Source: Balneicella halophila (GTDB lineage: Bacteria; Bacteroidota; Bacteroidia; Bacteroidales; Balneicellaceae). From it: a stretch of 64,000 bases of DNA. Position numbers and translations under genes: made by a program. Location of the stretch: contig NZ_QENZ01000005.1 in the NCBI RefSeq assembly GCF_003096835.1, positions 124,001 through 188,000 of the forward strand, in the 5' to 3' direction. The notes below the pieces were generated by a model that saw only the letters and a list, made by a program, of their open reading frames with translations, was not told the origin of the DNA and made no database searches. This document shows positions 34,869 to 44,189 of this stretch, in pieces (position 1 is the first letter of the stretch; every line of letters starts with the position of its first letter).

Positions 34869-36257
34869 ATGAAACATTTATATTTAGCTGTTCTGCTATT
34901 ATTAGGTAGCCTTTGTTTTTTTTCAGCTTGTTCTGATGATGAGGGGTCTGTAGGAGAGGAGTTGTTAGGCACCAGTAAAGTAAATGTCTCCTACGTGGAA
35001 GAAGATAATATCACGATTACTACTAATGAAGATAGACTTTCTGATTTATCAAGTATTTCCACAATTTTAGTTGGTACACTCAATGATGAAGTCTTTGGGA
35101 AAACGAGAAGTGGTGCCGCTTTTCAAGTAAGACTTCCAGGTTCGGTTCGTTTAGACAGGGCAACTATAGATTCTGTTAAGCTTTTTTTAGCGTATAGTGA
35201 TTATTACGGTCGAGACTCATTAATAAACCAAACCGCAAGGGTTTATTTGCTGAAAGATGATATTCAGTATGCTAAAATTTATAATGCTTCAAGCGAAATA
35301 GCTTCAATAATAGGAGAAGACGTAGGCAGTGTTTCATTCAATAAAAAGATGGCGAGTGATACTATTTATTTAAAATCCGAAATTGATAATACACAAGATT
35401 CTTTGATAGATTCCGTAAAGCAAATAGATACTGTGCTACAACACCTTACTGTGAAACTAGATAAGGATAAGGTAGGACAATTTATTTTAGATGCCCCTGA
35501 GGAAGTATTTGAAAGCAGTGCTAATTTTATAGAATATTTCAAAGGTTTTTATGTTAATTCTGATGATATTTCTCAATCTTTAGGAGGTATTTATAGTTTT
35601 AATGTTTATTATTCTTACTTACAATTATATTATAAAAACCACGCTACATCTTCAAGTACTGGGAATGATACAGTTTACGAAGCTAAGTTTGCTCTACCAA
35701 TAACCGATAACTCTGCAAGATTTAATATGCCAGAGTTCAACACACCTGATGATGTTTTGACATCTTCAGAATATATTTATCTGCAAGGAATACATGGAAC
35801 AAAGGCAAAAATTCAAATGCCTGAGCTTAGAACATGGAAAGACTCCACTCAAGTGAGTATAAATAAAGCTCAGCTTAACTTTAATATTGCCATAGATAGT
35901 CTTGAGCGTACAAAGTACCCGTTGCCTTATCGCTTAGAGTTGTTAGCTGTTGATAAGAATGGTGATAAAATACCATTACGATACAATTCTTCTTTTGGAA
36001 ATATTCCTACAGGTTTATTGGATTTGAGCACAAACACCTACACATTTGAAATCCCTGAATTGTTGCAAATGATTATTGATAATGAATTTGATTTTGATTA
36101 CTTTGAGTTGTCAACAGGAACTATTGAACAAAGGTTGTCAGGATCGAATGAAAGAACAAGTTATCCCGGTGATGCAAAGAACTCCGTTTCGAGAGCAATT
36201 TTGCATAATTCAGGAGAAAAGAAACCCACATTAAAAGTTACTTATACACATTATTAA
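34869..36257 (+). CDS. DUF4270 family lipoprotein
   Basis: The 462-residue protein has a lipoprotein signal (hydrophobic 4-19, lipobox FSAC, Cys21). The mature part is beta-rich: an N-terminal GEELLGTSKVNVSYVEEDNITITT, GTLNDEVFGKTRSGAAFQVRLPG, a domain of about 370 residues with many short strands, and a C-terminal PTLKVTYTHY. This is the DUF4270 family, typical of Bacteroidota and without an established function. It should be anchored in the outer membrane or periplasm. The gene forms a two-gene unit with the short glycogen synthase, a pairing seen in related genomes as I recall. Confidence 0.82.
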   Translation: MKHLYLAVLLLLGSLCFFSACSDDEGSVGEELLGTSKVNVSYVEEDNITITTNEDRLSDLSSISTILVGTLNDEVFGKTRSGAAFQVRLPGSVRLDRATIDSVKLFLAYSDYYGRDSLINQTARVYLLKDDIQYAKIYNASSEIASIIGEDVGSVSFNKKMASDTIYLKSEIDNTQDSLIDSVKQIDTVLQHLTVKLDKDKVGQFILDAPEEVFESSANFIEYFKGFYVNSDDISQSLGGIYSFNVYYSYLQLYYKNHATSSSTGNDTVYEAKFALPITDNSARFNMPEFNTPDDVLTSSEYIYLQGIHGTKAKIQMPELRTWKDSTQVSINKAQLNFNIAIDSLERTKYPLPYRLELLAVDKNGDKIPLRYNSSFGNIPTGLLDLSTNTYTFEIPELLQMIIDNEFDFDYFELSTGTIEQRLSGSNERTSYPGDAKNSVSRAILHNSGEKKPTLKVTYTHY

Positions 36258-36290
36258 TTTTCTCCAACAAAGAGAATCGTTACAGAATAA

Positions 36291-36329
36291 AAAAGAGGGT
36301 GTTTCAAAAAGTTTTGAGCACCCTCTTTT
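36291..36329. terminator. Bidirectional terminator between convergent lipoprotein genes
   Basis: AAAAGAGGGTG (36291-36301) pairs with CACCCTCTTTT (36319-36329) across a 17-nt loop. The A/T-rich flanks allow use in both directions, for the DUF4270 gene and the convergent lipoprotein gene. Confidence 0.8.
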
Positions 36330-36347
36330 CTTGTGCACTTCCATAGA

Positions 36348-37070
36348 TTACTTACCCCATACAATATTTTTTGTGGCTATAAATTCTCCTGTAATTTTAT
36401 TGATATCACCATTCTTAAGATTAAATGCATGAACAGAAACAATGTAAACTTCACCATTTTGTGCCGCTGAAAACCATTTTAATGTCGATTTTTTGATGGT
36501 GGTAGTCAATTGCGTATTCTCTTCAATCTCTTCAGTGTCTGGAATTAAATTAAAACTTTGAAATATAGGTGATTCAGTAAGGTTTGTGGAAATTTGGACG
36601 ATAAACATATCGGCATTCGTATTTTCCCATGAAACTATCAACTCAGATCTTTCTGAGATATAATTAGTCTCGGTAATTTTAAAAGGTTCAGGAACAGTTG
36701 ACAAAGAAATTGATGCATTTTTTTCAATATTCTGTTCTGTATCTTCAAATATCGCTGTGAATTTGAAAGTGTTTTCCTCCAGAGGTGCTTTTGAATAATC
36801 AGTCTCTATAGGTATCCAGCGATAGGAATAGTCTCCTGCCCAATAAGATTCAAGCACATACTTATCTTCATTTTTATCAATAGCTGTCAAACTGACAGGT
36901 TTAGGATTGAATTCTGCAATTAATACAGGTGCATAAACTGCTGTATCATTTAGATAGATTCCTTGAAAATAGGCACCCACTTCTAAATTGTAATTAACTA
37001 CATCATCGTCATTACACCCTATAAAAGCCATGACTATAAGCACTATTAATGAAAATCTACAATAATTCAT
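36348..37070 (-). CDS. Hypothetical lipoprotein, beta-rich
   Basis: The 240-residue protein has a clear lipoprotein signal (hydrophobic 5-17, lipobox FIGC, Cys19) followed by an Asp-rich spacer NDDD. The mature part has no catalytic motif I recognise. It contains Ig/fibronectin-like strand patterns (ITETNYISERSELIVSWENTNADMFIVQIS and EVYIVSVHAFNLKNGDI), suggesting one or two beta-sandwich domains. It ends at the shared terminator with the DUF4270 gene and faces away from clpC. Its role is unknown; location is most likely the cell envelope. Confidence 0.72.
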   Translation of the reverse strand: MNYCRFSLIVLIVMAFIGCNDDDVVNYNLEVGAYFQGIYLNDTAVYAPVLIAEFNPKPVSLTAIDKNEDKYVLESYWAGDYSYRWIPIETDYSKAPLEENTFKFTAIFEDTEQNIEKNASISLSTVPEPFKITETNYISERSELIVSWENTNADMFIVQISTNLTESPIFQSFNLIPDTEEIEENTQLTTTIKKSTLKWFSAAQNGEVYIVSVHAFNLKNGDINKITGEFIATKNIVWGK

Positions 37071-37144
37071 TATCTTTAAATTACTAGTTTAACGTGCTCC
37101 AAAGGTAATAAAAATAAGAAAAGCAACGTTTTCTTGGCAGATTT

Positions 37145-37176
37145 TTTGATAATTGTAAGGTATAATGGTAATTTTA
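37145..37176 (+). promoter_or_regulatory. Probable clpC promoter
   Basis: TTTG (37145-37148) and TAATTTTA (37169-37176) are 20 nt apart; the second element differs from TAnnTTTG at its last base. An AGAGGA stretch (37194-37199) before the ATG at 37208 is one of the few purine-rich Shine-Dalgarno-like sites in the window. Confidence 0.4.
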
Positions 37177-37207
37177 CCAATAATAAGCAAAGTAAGAGGA
37201 ATAGTAA

Positions 37208-39694
37208 ATGAAGAATTTTTCACAGAGAATAAAAAATATCATCTCATACAGTAGAGAAGAGGCAGAACGCCTAGGCAATGATGCTGTTGGGGTTTCACAT
37301 CTATATTTAGGGATTTTAAGAGAAGGTGCTGGCGAAGCATTTGATTATCTTAAAGAACTAGATGTTGATATACCAAAAACCAAAAAACTTATAGAAAGTA
37401 ATATTAAACAAAACGAAATATCTCGTTTAAATGAGCATATGATCCCATTTGATACTGATGCACAACGAGTGTTGAAGTTTATTACACTGGAAGCCCGAAG
37501 CCTTAAGGACGAAACGATTGACACTGAACATCTTCTATTAGCAATACTAAAAGATGACACTTCAGAAGTTGCAAAAGTACTCAATGAGTATGACGTAAAT
37601 TATCATTCCATGAAAAAAGACATGAGTTTATCGACCCGAATGCAAAGTGAGGAAACAAGTGGTGATTTACATGAAGGAGAAGGGAAATCAAAAGGTGTGC
37701 ATACTGAAGGTAGTCGGACGAAGTCAACTACGCCTGCATTGGATAGTTTTGGTTTTGATATCACCAATGCGGCCAAAGAAGGCGCATTAGATCCTATTGT
37801 GGGGCGTCAAAAAGAAATAGAGCGTCTCGTACAGATATTAAGCAGACGCAAAAAGAATAATCCTATTTTGATTGGTGAGCCCGGAGTGGGTAAATCAGCT
37901 ATAGCTGAAGGACTTGCTCTGCGAATTATTGACAAGAAGGTTTCACGTGTATTGTATGATAAACGTGTGTTGTCATTGGATTTAGCCTCGATAGTTGCAG
38001 GTACAAAATATCGGGGACAATTCGAAGAGCGCATGAAAGCCATCATCACAGAATTGCAGAAAAATAAAGATATTATTCTGTTTATAGACGAAATTCACAC
38101 CTTGGTTGGAGCTGGTGGTTCTACGGGTTCTTTAGACGCGGCAAATATGTTAAAACCTGCCTTGGCAAGGGGTGAGATACAATGTATAGGTGCAACAACT
38201 TTAGATGAGTATCGACAGCATATAGAGAAGGACGGAGCGCTTGATCGCAGGTTTCAAAGAGTAATGGTCTCACCAACTACTGTCGAAGAGACTCTTGAAA
38301 TACTTGAGAACATTAAAGAGAAATATGAAGAGCATCATAATGTAACTTATACTAAAGAAGCTTTAGAAGCTTGTGTAAAACTTACCGAACGTTACGTTTC
38401 TGATAGAAATTTACCGGATAAAGCTATTGATGCATTAGATGAAGCAGGTTCTAGAGTTCATATTGCTAACTTAGTTGTATCTCCGAAAATTGAGAAAATA
38501 GAAGAATCATTAGAAGAAGTTAAAAAGAAAAAAATAGAAGCCGTAAAAGTACAGGACTTTGAATTAGCAGCAAGATTTAGAGATAAAGAAAAAGCTCTAA
38601 CAGAACAACTCCAAGCTGAAAAGAAGATTTGGGAAGTTGAACTAAAAGCACACAAGCAGACAGTAGATGAGGAACATATCGCCGAGGTTGTAGCTATGAT
38701 GACAGGCGTTCCTGCAAAACGTATTGCACAAGCTGAAGGCATTCGTTTGAGAAGCATGAATGATATCCTAAAAAGTAAAGTGATTGGTCAAGATAAAGCA
38801 ATTGAAAAGATTGTTCGCTCTATAAAGAGAAACAGAGCCGGTTTAAAAGATCCTGATAGACCAATTGGTTCATTCATCTTTTTAGGACCTACAGGAGTGG
38901 GTAAAACACAATTAGCAAAAATTCTTTCAGAGTATTTATTCGATACTAAAGATGCACTGATACGCATAGATATGAGTGAATATATGGAGAAATTTGCAGT
39001 CTCTCGCTTAGTTGGAGCACCTCCGGGATATGTGGGTTATGAAGAAGGCGGACAACTTACTGAAAAGGTTCGAAGAAAGCCATATTCTATCGTTTTATTA
39101 GATGAAATAGAAAAAGCGCACCCTGATATATATAATATTCTATTGCAAGTGCTTGATGAAGGACAATTGACAGATAGCTTAGGAAGAAAAGTAGATTTTC
39201 GAAATACGATTATCATTATGACTTCGAATATTGGCTCACGTCAGTTGAAAGATTTTGGTCGTGGAATCGGTTTTGAAAGTTCACAAAGTGAAAGTCATTC
39301 ATCGTATGCGAAGGGGGTGATTGAGAAAGCTCTAAAGCGTACTTTTGCCCCTGAATTTTTAAATAGGGTTGATGATGTAGTCTTATTTGATTCTTTAGAT
39401 AAAGAGTCTATTCGCAAGATCATTGATATTGAACTAGAGGATGTGTATAGTCGAGTTTCAGAAATAGGATATACTCTTCAAATCACTGATGAAGTAAAAG
39501 ATTTTATTGCCGATAAAGGGTTTGATAAGGAATTTGGAGCACGTCCGCTAAAACGCGCCATCCAAAAATATATTGAAGAGGAATTGGCTGAAGTGATTAT
39601 TGAAACAGATTTGGAAACAGGAGATACAATTATAGCTGATTTAGATAAAAAAGAATCAACGATTGTTATTCATAAAAAGGAATTGCATGTCTAA
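37208..39694 (+). CDS. clpC: ClpC-type AAA+ unfoldase of the Clp protease
   Basis: The 828-residue protein has two N-terminal Clp repeats (about 1-145), a linker, AAA module 1 (Walker [14 protein letters not shown], Walker B FIDEIHTL), a UVR-type segment in the middle ([19 protein letters not shown]) that defines the ClpC rather than ClpB type, AAA module 2 ([29 protein letters not shown]) and the D2-small domain ([23 protein letters not shown]). It unfolds substrates for ClpP, with adaptors. The last codons overlap the hemH start (8 bp), coupling the two genes. Confidence 0.95.
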   Translation: MKNFSQRIKNIISYSREEAERLGNDAVGVSHLYLGILREGAGEAFDYLKELDVDIPKTKKLIESNIKQNEISRLNEHMIPFDTDAQRVLKFITLEARSLKDETIDTEHLLLAILKDDTSEVAKVLNEYDVNYHSMKKDMSLSTRMQSEETSGDLHEGEGKSKGVHTEGSRTKSTTPALDSFGFDITNAAKEGALDPIVGRQKEIERLVQILSRRKKNNPILIGEPGVGKSAIAEGLALRIIDKKVSRVLYDKRVLSLDLASIVAGTKYRGQFEERMKAIITELQKNKDIILFIDEIHTLVGAGGSTGSLDAANMLKPALARGEIQCIGATTLDEYRQHIEKDGALDRRFQRVMVSPTTVEETLEILENIKEKYEEHHNVTYTKEALEACVKLTERYVSDRNLPDKAIDALDEAGSRVHIANLVVSPKIEKIEESLEEVKKKKIEAVKVQDFELAARFRDKEKALTEQLQAEKKIWEVELKAHKQTVDEEHIAEVVAMMTGVPAKRIAQAEGIRLRSMNDILKSKVIGQDKAIEKIVRSIKRNRAGLKDPDRPIGSFIFLGPTGVGKTQLAKILSEYLFDTKDALIRIDMSEYMEKFAVSRLVGAPPGYVGYEEGGQLTEKVRRKPYSIVLLDEIEKAHPDIYNILLQVLDEGQLTDSLGRKVDFRNTIIIMTSNIGSRQLKDFGRGIGFESSQSESHSSYAKGVIEKALKRTFAPEFLNRVDDVVLFDSLDKESIRKIIDIELEDVYSRVSEIGYTLQITDEVKDFIADKGFDKEFGARPLKRAIQKYIEEELAEVIIETDLETGDTIIADLDKKESTIVIHKKELHV

Positions 39695-40727
39695 ATCTCG
39701 TAAGTGCCTGCTTTTGTTGAATGTAGGCACTCCTGATAGTCCTGAAAAATCAGATGTACGCAGATATCTTACGCAGTTTTTGAATGATAAACGCGTGATA
39801 GATTTGCCATGGCTTGGACGTAAAATTTTAGTAAATGGTATTATCATCCCTTTTCGAGTAAATACTTCAGTCAAGATTTATTCAGAGTTGTGGGCAAAGC
39901 ACGGAAGAATTTTAGACACGCTCACTCAACGATTAACGATGAAATTACAAAAACATTTTGAGGGAGACTTGGCGGTGAAATATGCCATGCGTTATGGAAA
40001 TCCTTCTATGGACAAGGCATTTGATGAAATAAAAGAGGAAGGGTATGATGAGCTAATACTCTTTCCTTTATTTCCACAATATGCAATGTCAACCACTCAA
40101 ACATGTTTAGAAGAAGCTCATAGACTGATAAAGAAAAAAGGGGTGAAGCTTAGGACTGAGATTGTACCAAGTTTTTTTAATGATGAACTATTTGTTGAAG
40201 GAATAGCAAAACAGGCAAAAACTCAATTTGATATTGAAGCATATGATCATATCCTATTTTCCTATCACGGTTTGCCAAATAGACATTTGAGAAAGGCTCA
40301 TAAAAATATAGGCTATTCTTCTAATACCATTGAAGGCTGTAGTTGTGAGAAACGGTTAGAGGGCTTCAAAATAGGTTGCTATAAAGCGGAATGTTACGAA
40401 ACCTCAAGGTTGTTAGCAAAAGAGTTAAATATTTCAGAAAAGAATTATACTGTTGCCTTTCAATCACGGTTGAGTAAGGATTGGCTGAAACCTTTTTCCG
40501 ATGTCACTGTCACAGAATTGGCAAAACAAGGAGCAAAAAAAGCACTTGTTTTCACACCTTCTTTTACGATTGATTGCCTCGAAACACTTAATGAGATAGG
40601 CGAGGAGTATGCCGAGGAATTTTACAAGGCGGGAGGGAAGCAACTCGATTTAGTTCCTTGCCTAAATGATAGTGATGAAATGGTGAAATTGGCAGATTCG
40701 TTGCTTAAAAACGTTGTTTCTGAATAA
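39687..40727 (+). CDS. hemH: Ferrochelatase
   Basis: HemH inserts ferrous iron into protoporphyrin IX, the last step of haem b synthesis. From ATG 39687 the protein has 346 residues. It shows the start KCLLLLNVGTPDSPEKSDVRRYLTQFLNDKRV, the segment MRYGNPSM, LFPLFPQYAMSTT and the catalytic histidine in HILFSYHGLPNRHL. The C-terminal acidic face is FTPSFTIDCLETLNEIGEEY. CSCEKRLEGFKIGCYKAECYETSRLL adds a cluster of cysteines, but whether it binds an iron-sulfur cluster cannot be told by eye. The longer frame to 39663 is not preferred. Overlap with clpC suggests linked expression. Confidence 0.95.
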   Translation: MSKSRKCLLLLNVGTPDSPEKSDVRRYLTQFLNDKRVIDLPWLGRKILVNGIIIPFRVNTSVKIYSELWAKHGRILDTLTQRLTMKLQKHFEGDLAVKYAMRYGNPSMDKAFDEIKEEGYDELILFPLFPQYAMSTTQTCLEEAHRLIKKKGVKLRTEIVPSFFNDELFVEGIAKQAKTQFDIEAYDHILFSYHGLPNRHLRKAHKNIGYSSNTIEGCSCEKRLEGFKIGCYKAECYETSRLLAKELNISEKNYTVAFQSRLSKDWLKPFSDVTVTELAKQGAKKALVFTPSFTIDCLETLNEIGEEYAEEFYKAGGKQLDLVPCLNDSDEMVKLADSLLKNVVSE

Positions 40728-40728
40728 A

Positions 40729-40772
40729 AAAAGGTGAATAGATTATCTCCTACGAATAATCTTTCACCTTTT
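40729..40772. terminator. Terminator between convergent hemH and hemL
   Basis: AAAAGGTGAA (40729-40738) pairs with TTCACCTTTT (40763-40772), and AGATTAT (40740-40746) pairs with ATAATCT (40756-40762), with one bulged T and a 9-nt loop. It can act in both directions. Confidence 0.8.
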
Positions 40773-40795
40773 ACTAATTTTAGATAATCTAAATT

Positions 40796-42091
40796 TTAAT
40801 CAAACTTCATTCTGGCTAAGCTTTCTATAGTTGCGTTGATGATATGGTCCAACTGTTCATAAGACAAAGAATTCGCTAAGAAATAAGATTCATAAGGAGA
40901 AGGTGGCAAATAAACACCTCTGTTCAGCATCGCATGGAAAAACTTGCCAAAGAGTTCACTGTTGTTTTGTGAAGCGGTATCGAAATCAACCACATCTACA
41001 TCTACAAAAAATACATTTATCATTGAACCAATATGGTTGATTCTATAGTCGTAAATGCTTTCAGAGAATACTCGTTCTAATCCTTCTGCTAAATATGTTG
41101 TCTTTTCTGCTAATCCCTCATATATTTGAGGATTTTGATACAATTCTTTGAGCATAGTATAACCGGCTATCATTGCAATAGGATTTCCGGATAGTGTTCC
41201 CGCTTGGTACACTGGACCATCAGGAGAGAGGTAATTCATAATTTCCTCACGACCTCCGAATGCGCCGACAGGCATGCCTCCGCCAATAACTTTACCGTAG
41301 GTAACTAAGTCTGCATTTATTCCAAAATATTCCTGAGCACCACCTTGTGCTAATCGGAACCCTGTCATTACTTCATCAAAAATGAGCAATAATTCATACT
41401 TATCACATAGCTCGCGAATACCTTCCAGAAACCCTTCTTTCGGCAATACACATCCCATATTTCCACAAACAGGCTCTAAGATAATGGCAGCTACTTCGCC
41501 TTTATTCTCTTCCAGTAGTCTTGCAACATCTTCTAAGTCATTATAGCGAGCTGTTAATGTGTCATTTGCAGTTCCTTTAGTAACTCCTGGACTGTTCGGC
41601 ACACCAAAAGTGGAAGCTCCACTACCAGCTTTTATGAGAAAACTGTCGCTGTGCCCATGATAGCAACCGTCAAATTTGATAAATTTATCTCGCCCAGTGT
41701 AGCCTCTTGCTAACCTTATAGCACTCATACAAGCCTCTGTACCAGAATTCACCATACGAATTTTGTCAATATTCGGAGCCATTTTAGTGATAAGCTCAGC
41801 TATCGCAATTTCAATCTCAGTGGGAGCGCCAAAGGAGGTAGAATATTCCACTTTATTGTTAATAGCTTCCGCAATTTTAGGATTCGCATGACCAAGAATC
41901 ATCGGACCCCAAGAAGCGATTAGGTCGATATATTCATTGTCATCTTCGTCAGTTAATATGCTACCTGATGCTTTTTTAATGAATAGGGGAGTCCCTCCAA
42001 CTGATTTAAATGCTCTAACTGGAGAATTCACACCGCTAGGAATCACGTTTCTTGCTCTATTGTATAAATAGGTACTTCGGCTAATGTTCAT
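40796..42091 (-). CDS. hemL: Glutamate-1-semialdehyde 2,1-aminomutase
   Basis: HemL converts glutamate-1-semialdehyde to 5-aminolevulinate with PLP. The 431-residue class-III aminotransferase-fold protein has [49 protein letters not shown], the [37 protein letters not shown] phosphate-binding region, [13 protein letters not shown] with the cofactor aspartate, and the PLP lysine in [19 protein letters not shown]. It works directly after HemA, encoded at 28.2 kb. The gene is the last of a three-gene unit (regulator, hemD, hemL; gaps 14 and 4 bp). Confidence 0.97.
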   Translation of the reverse strand: MNISRSTYLYNRARNVIPSGVNSPVRAFKSVGGTPLFIKKASGSILTDEDDNEYIDLIASWGPMILGHANPKIAEAINNKVEYSTSFGAPTEIEIAIAELITKMAPNIDKIRMVNSGTEACMSAIRLARGYTGRDKFIKFDGCYHGHSDSFLIKAGSGASTFGVPNSPGVTKGTANDTLTARYNDLEDVARLLEENKGEVAAIILEPVCGNMGCVLPKEGFLEGIRELCDKYELLLIFDEVMTGFRLAQGGAQEYFGINADLVTYGKVIGGGMPVGAFGGREEIMNYLSPDGPVYQAGTLSGNPIAMIAGYTMLKELYQNPQIYEGLAEKTTYLAEGLERVFSESIYDYRINHIGSMINVFFVDVDVVDFDTASQNNSELFGKFFHAMLNRGVYLPPSPYESYFLANSLSYEQLDHIINATIESLARMKFD

Positions 42092-42095
42092 TGTT

Positions 42096-42770
42096 TTAAT
42101 TTTTATAATGTTCTTCTAAATAATTAAGCATACTATCTATTGTTGCTTTCTTGGCAACATGTATTCTGTTTTTGTGACTATTTAATACTTTTGCTGTCGT
42201 ATTGCCTATGCAGAGAATATCCTGATGTGGCAATAGTTCATATTTCGTTAAAAAACTTTCTATTGACGATGGACTGCAAAAGCATAGCCATTGGTAGTTT
42301 TTTGTATCTAAATTTGAAGGAGGAGAGAGGATCGTGTCATAAACCTCAATCACTTGATGCTTTTTTTGATTTGTTTTAAAATAATCTTCTAATTTTGGGA
42401 GTCGTTTCTTCCCACAGAAATAACGAAAATTATTACTGTTATTTTGTTCAAATAATTCAATTAATCCTTCGGCATTATATTGATTATAGGGAACTTGTAT
42501 GTTTTTAAAAGCTGCGTATTCTAACAGTTTGGCTTTGGTAGACTTTCCAACTGCGTAAATTGATTGCGTTGTATTGATTTCATATTGGGAAAGAACAGCA
42601 TCTACAGCATTCTTGCTAGTAAATACGAAATGAGAAGCAGGAGTAGTGGTGGGGAAATGAAAATCCAACATTTCAATAGAAATAAAATCATAGCAATCCA
42701 GAGCAATATTAATACTATTTTTCTGATTATTAGTAATTTTCTTCGTAAACAATACCCTTGATTGTGTCAT
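42096..42770 (-). CDS. hemD: Uroporphyrinogen-III synthase
   Basis: HemD cyclises hydroxymethylbilane to uroporphyrinogen III. The family is poorly conserved in sequence. The call rests on length (224 aa), the bilobal pattern with VLFTKKI at the start and [17 protein letters not shown] ending the first strand-helix set, [15 protein letters not shown], then the second lobe with [15 protein letters not shown] and [29 protein letters not shown] and [10 protein letters not shown], plus its position 4 bp upstream of hemL. hemC, hemB and hemG/N are not in the window. Confidence 0.88.
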   Translation of the reverse strand: MTQSRVLFTKKITNNQKNSINIALDCYDFISIEMLDFHFPTTTPASHFVFTSKNAVDAVLSQYEINTTQSIYAVGKSTKAKLLEYAAFKNIQVPYNQYNAEGLIELFEQNNSNNFRYFCGKKRLPKLEDYFKTNQKKHQVIEVYDTILSPPSNLDTKNYQWLCFCSPSSIESFLTKYELLPHQDILCIGNTTAKVLNSHKNRIHVAKKATIDSMLNYLEEHYKN

Positions 42771-42784
42771 AATTATCTATAAAA

Positions 42785-43834
42785 TTATAAATAAATTTCA
42801 TGATTCCATAAATAATGTACGGGCAATCGGTAAGAAGAAAACCAAAGTGTGATAGATTGTTTGTTTTTAGGACTTTCAGAAGGGGCTACTTTCTGGATTA
42901 ACATAGGTTTATAACCTATCATTCCACCTCTTTGGACATCACAACTACTTGGAAAAGTATTGTTTGTTATCAATTTAACTTCTAGTGGACTCAATTCTCG
43001 CTGATGAGAGCCGGGGATCACTTGCAATGCACCAGTTTGACAGTTTACATCCTTTAGGAATAATTGGATAATGAATGTTTCTTCAAACAATTTAGGCATA
43101 TCAGGGGTCTCATGTTTTTCTTCTGCAGGATATCCCCAGAGAGTTAAATTCTGAGGAATCCTTCGCTGCCGCATGGGTAAACTTAACTCTTGCTTGAAGT
43201 CAAAAGCTTCTTGATAATCATTATAAACAGCATCAACTAAGAAAGCTCTAGGATTAATTTTTTTTATGAGGTTTTTCAATTTTGTATTCAGCACAGAGTA
43301 CAGTAAAGTTTCGTCTTCTATAAAACTTTGTTTATGAGTAAGTTTATGATATCGAACAAGGTTATTTATCTTTTTGAATTCAGAAGCATTTATGAACGAC
43401 TGACTTGTAAAGAAACCTTCATTGGAAAGTTGCTGCACGCAAAACTTAACATAATCTAATGACTTAGATTTGTCTTTACGGGGTCTAATAGAATGTAATG
43501 TGTCTTTATAATGCTTGTATTTTGGGAAATCACTTATTTCTTTTACAAAGTCGATGCATTCAATGAACTGATCCTCTAGCTTTTGTGGAATCTTATTTTT
43601 TAATATACTATAATTCGGATCTTTGTACGTGTAATATTTTCTATCATTGACGATTACAGGCGCACCGTTATCTCTTAAAAATTGAATATCTGATTGAATT
43701 GACCTTTTACTAATATTTTCATCTAAAATTCTTGAGCAATGTACAATGAGCATCTCTAATGTCCATTTCTTTTTACTACGAAAACATTTATCAAGTGTTT
43801 TATAACGTAAGAGTATTTTATGACCGGGAAGCAT
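42785..43834 (-). CDS. WYL-type HTH fused to a degenerate PhyH-like (2OG oxygenase) domain
   Basis: Residues 8-78 resemble the winged-helix N terminus of Bacteroidota WYL regulators (RYKTLDKCFRS, SKRSIQSDIQFLR, YYTYKDPNYSI). The WYL sensor is missing. Instead residues 135-335 follow a phytanoyl-CoA dioxygenase-like fold: LSNEGFFTSQSFINASEFKKI, IIQLFLKDVNCQTGALQVIPGSHQ and GGMIGYKPMLIQKV...ITLWFSS. Where active members have HxD I see K214-Q-E216 (DFKQELSL); where the distal His is expected I see Gln314. The metal site therefore looks lost and the domain more likely senses than catalyses. It heads the hemD-hemL operon 14 bp upstream of hemD, so control of haem synthesis is inferred. Alignments are by eye. 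Confidence 0.72.
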   Translation of the reverse strand: MLPGHKILLRYKTLDKCFRSKKKWTLEMLIVHCSRILDENISKRSIQSDIQFLRDNGAPVIVNDRKYYTYKDPNYSILKNKIPQKLEDQFIECIDFVKEISDFPKYKHYKDTLHSIRPRKDKSKSLDYVKFCVQQLSNEGFFTSQSFINASEFKKINNLVRYHKLTHKQSFIEDETLLYSVLNTKLKNLIKKINPRAFLVDAVYNDYQEAFDFKQELSLPMRQRRIPQNLTLWGYPAEEKHETPDMPKLFEETFIIQLFLKDVNCQTGALQVIPGSHQRELSPLEVKLITNNTFPSSCDVQRGGMIGYKPMLIQKVAPSESPKNKQSITLWFSSYRLPVHYLWNHEIYL

Positions 43835-43945
43835 AACTGTGCCAATTTTTCCTCTAAATTACGAAATTTATTCCTACTGCGCACTATGAATACATAGAAA
43901 CTAAATTAAGAGCTTACTAATTAGAATATCCCACATTGTGTTTTC

Positions 43946-43965
43946 AACATAATTTATATTATGTT
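43946..43965. promoter_or_regulatory. Perfect palindrome upstream of the regulator-hemD-hemL operon
   Basis: AACATAAT (43946-43953) and ATTATGTT (43958-43965) are exact inverted repeats with spacer TTAT. The site lies about 112 bp upstream of the regulator ATG at 43834 and past the terminator of the opposite-end neighbour, in a 174-bp gap (43835-44008) with no ORF. It is a candidate operator; the binding protein is unknown. Confidence 0.45.
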
Positions 43966-43985
43966 CAATTGTGTAGGTGTTGAGA

Positions 43986-44006
43986 AAAGAGGCATCTTAC
44001 CTCTTT
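43986..44006 (-). terminator. Terminator of the pepD-bfd unit
   Basis: AAAGAGG (43986-43992) pairs with CCTCTTT (44000-44006) with a 7-nt loop, directly after the BFD stop at 44009. On the minus strand the stem ends in a short T-rich run, so strength is moderate. Confidence 0.55.
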
Positions 44007-44008
44007 CC

Positions 44009-44185
44009 TTAACTTGATCTCTTACTTAGAATTTGCTTTACTTGTGTAGAACAACGTCCGCAACCCATAGCAACAGCTGTTAATTTTTGAATATCTTCCA
44101 AACGAATAGCTCCAGCATTGATTGCTTCGTGCATTTCACCAAGCGTAACTTGAGAGCAATTACAGATTATAGAAACCTTTTGCAT
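44009..44185 (-). CDS. BFD-like [2Fe-2S]-binding protein
   Basis: This is a 58-residue ORF from ATG 44183-44185 to TAA 44009-44011. It carries four cysteines in the BFD pattern: Cys8 and Cys10 (IICNCSQVTLGEMHEAI) and Cys42 and Cys45 (MGCGRCSTQVK), with the helix-turn-helix spacing of bacterioferritin-associated ferredoxin and of the BFD domains in nitrite reductases. BFD mobilises iron from bacterioferritin by electron transfer. No bacterioferritin gene is in the window. It begins 4 bp after the pepD stop and is followed by a terminator, so it is co-transcribed with pepD. It sits beside the haem-synthesis genes, which may be relevant to iron supply. Confidence 0.85.
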   Translation of the reverse strand: MQKVSIICNCSQVTLGEMHEAINAGAIRLEDIQKLTAVAMGCGRCSTQVKQILSKRSS

Positions 44186-44189
44186 CAAT

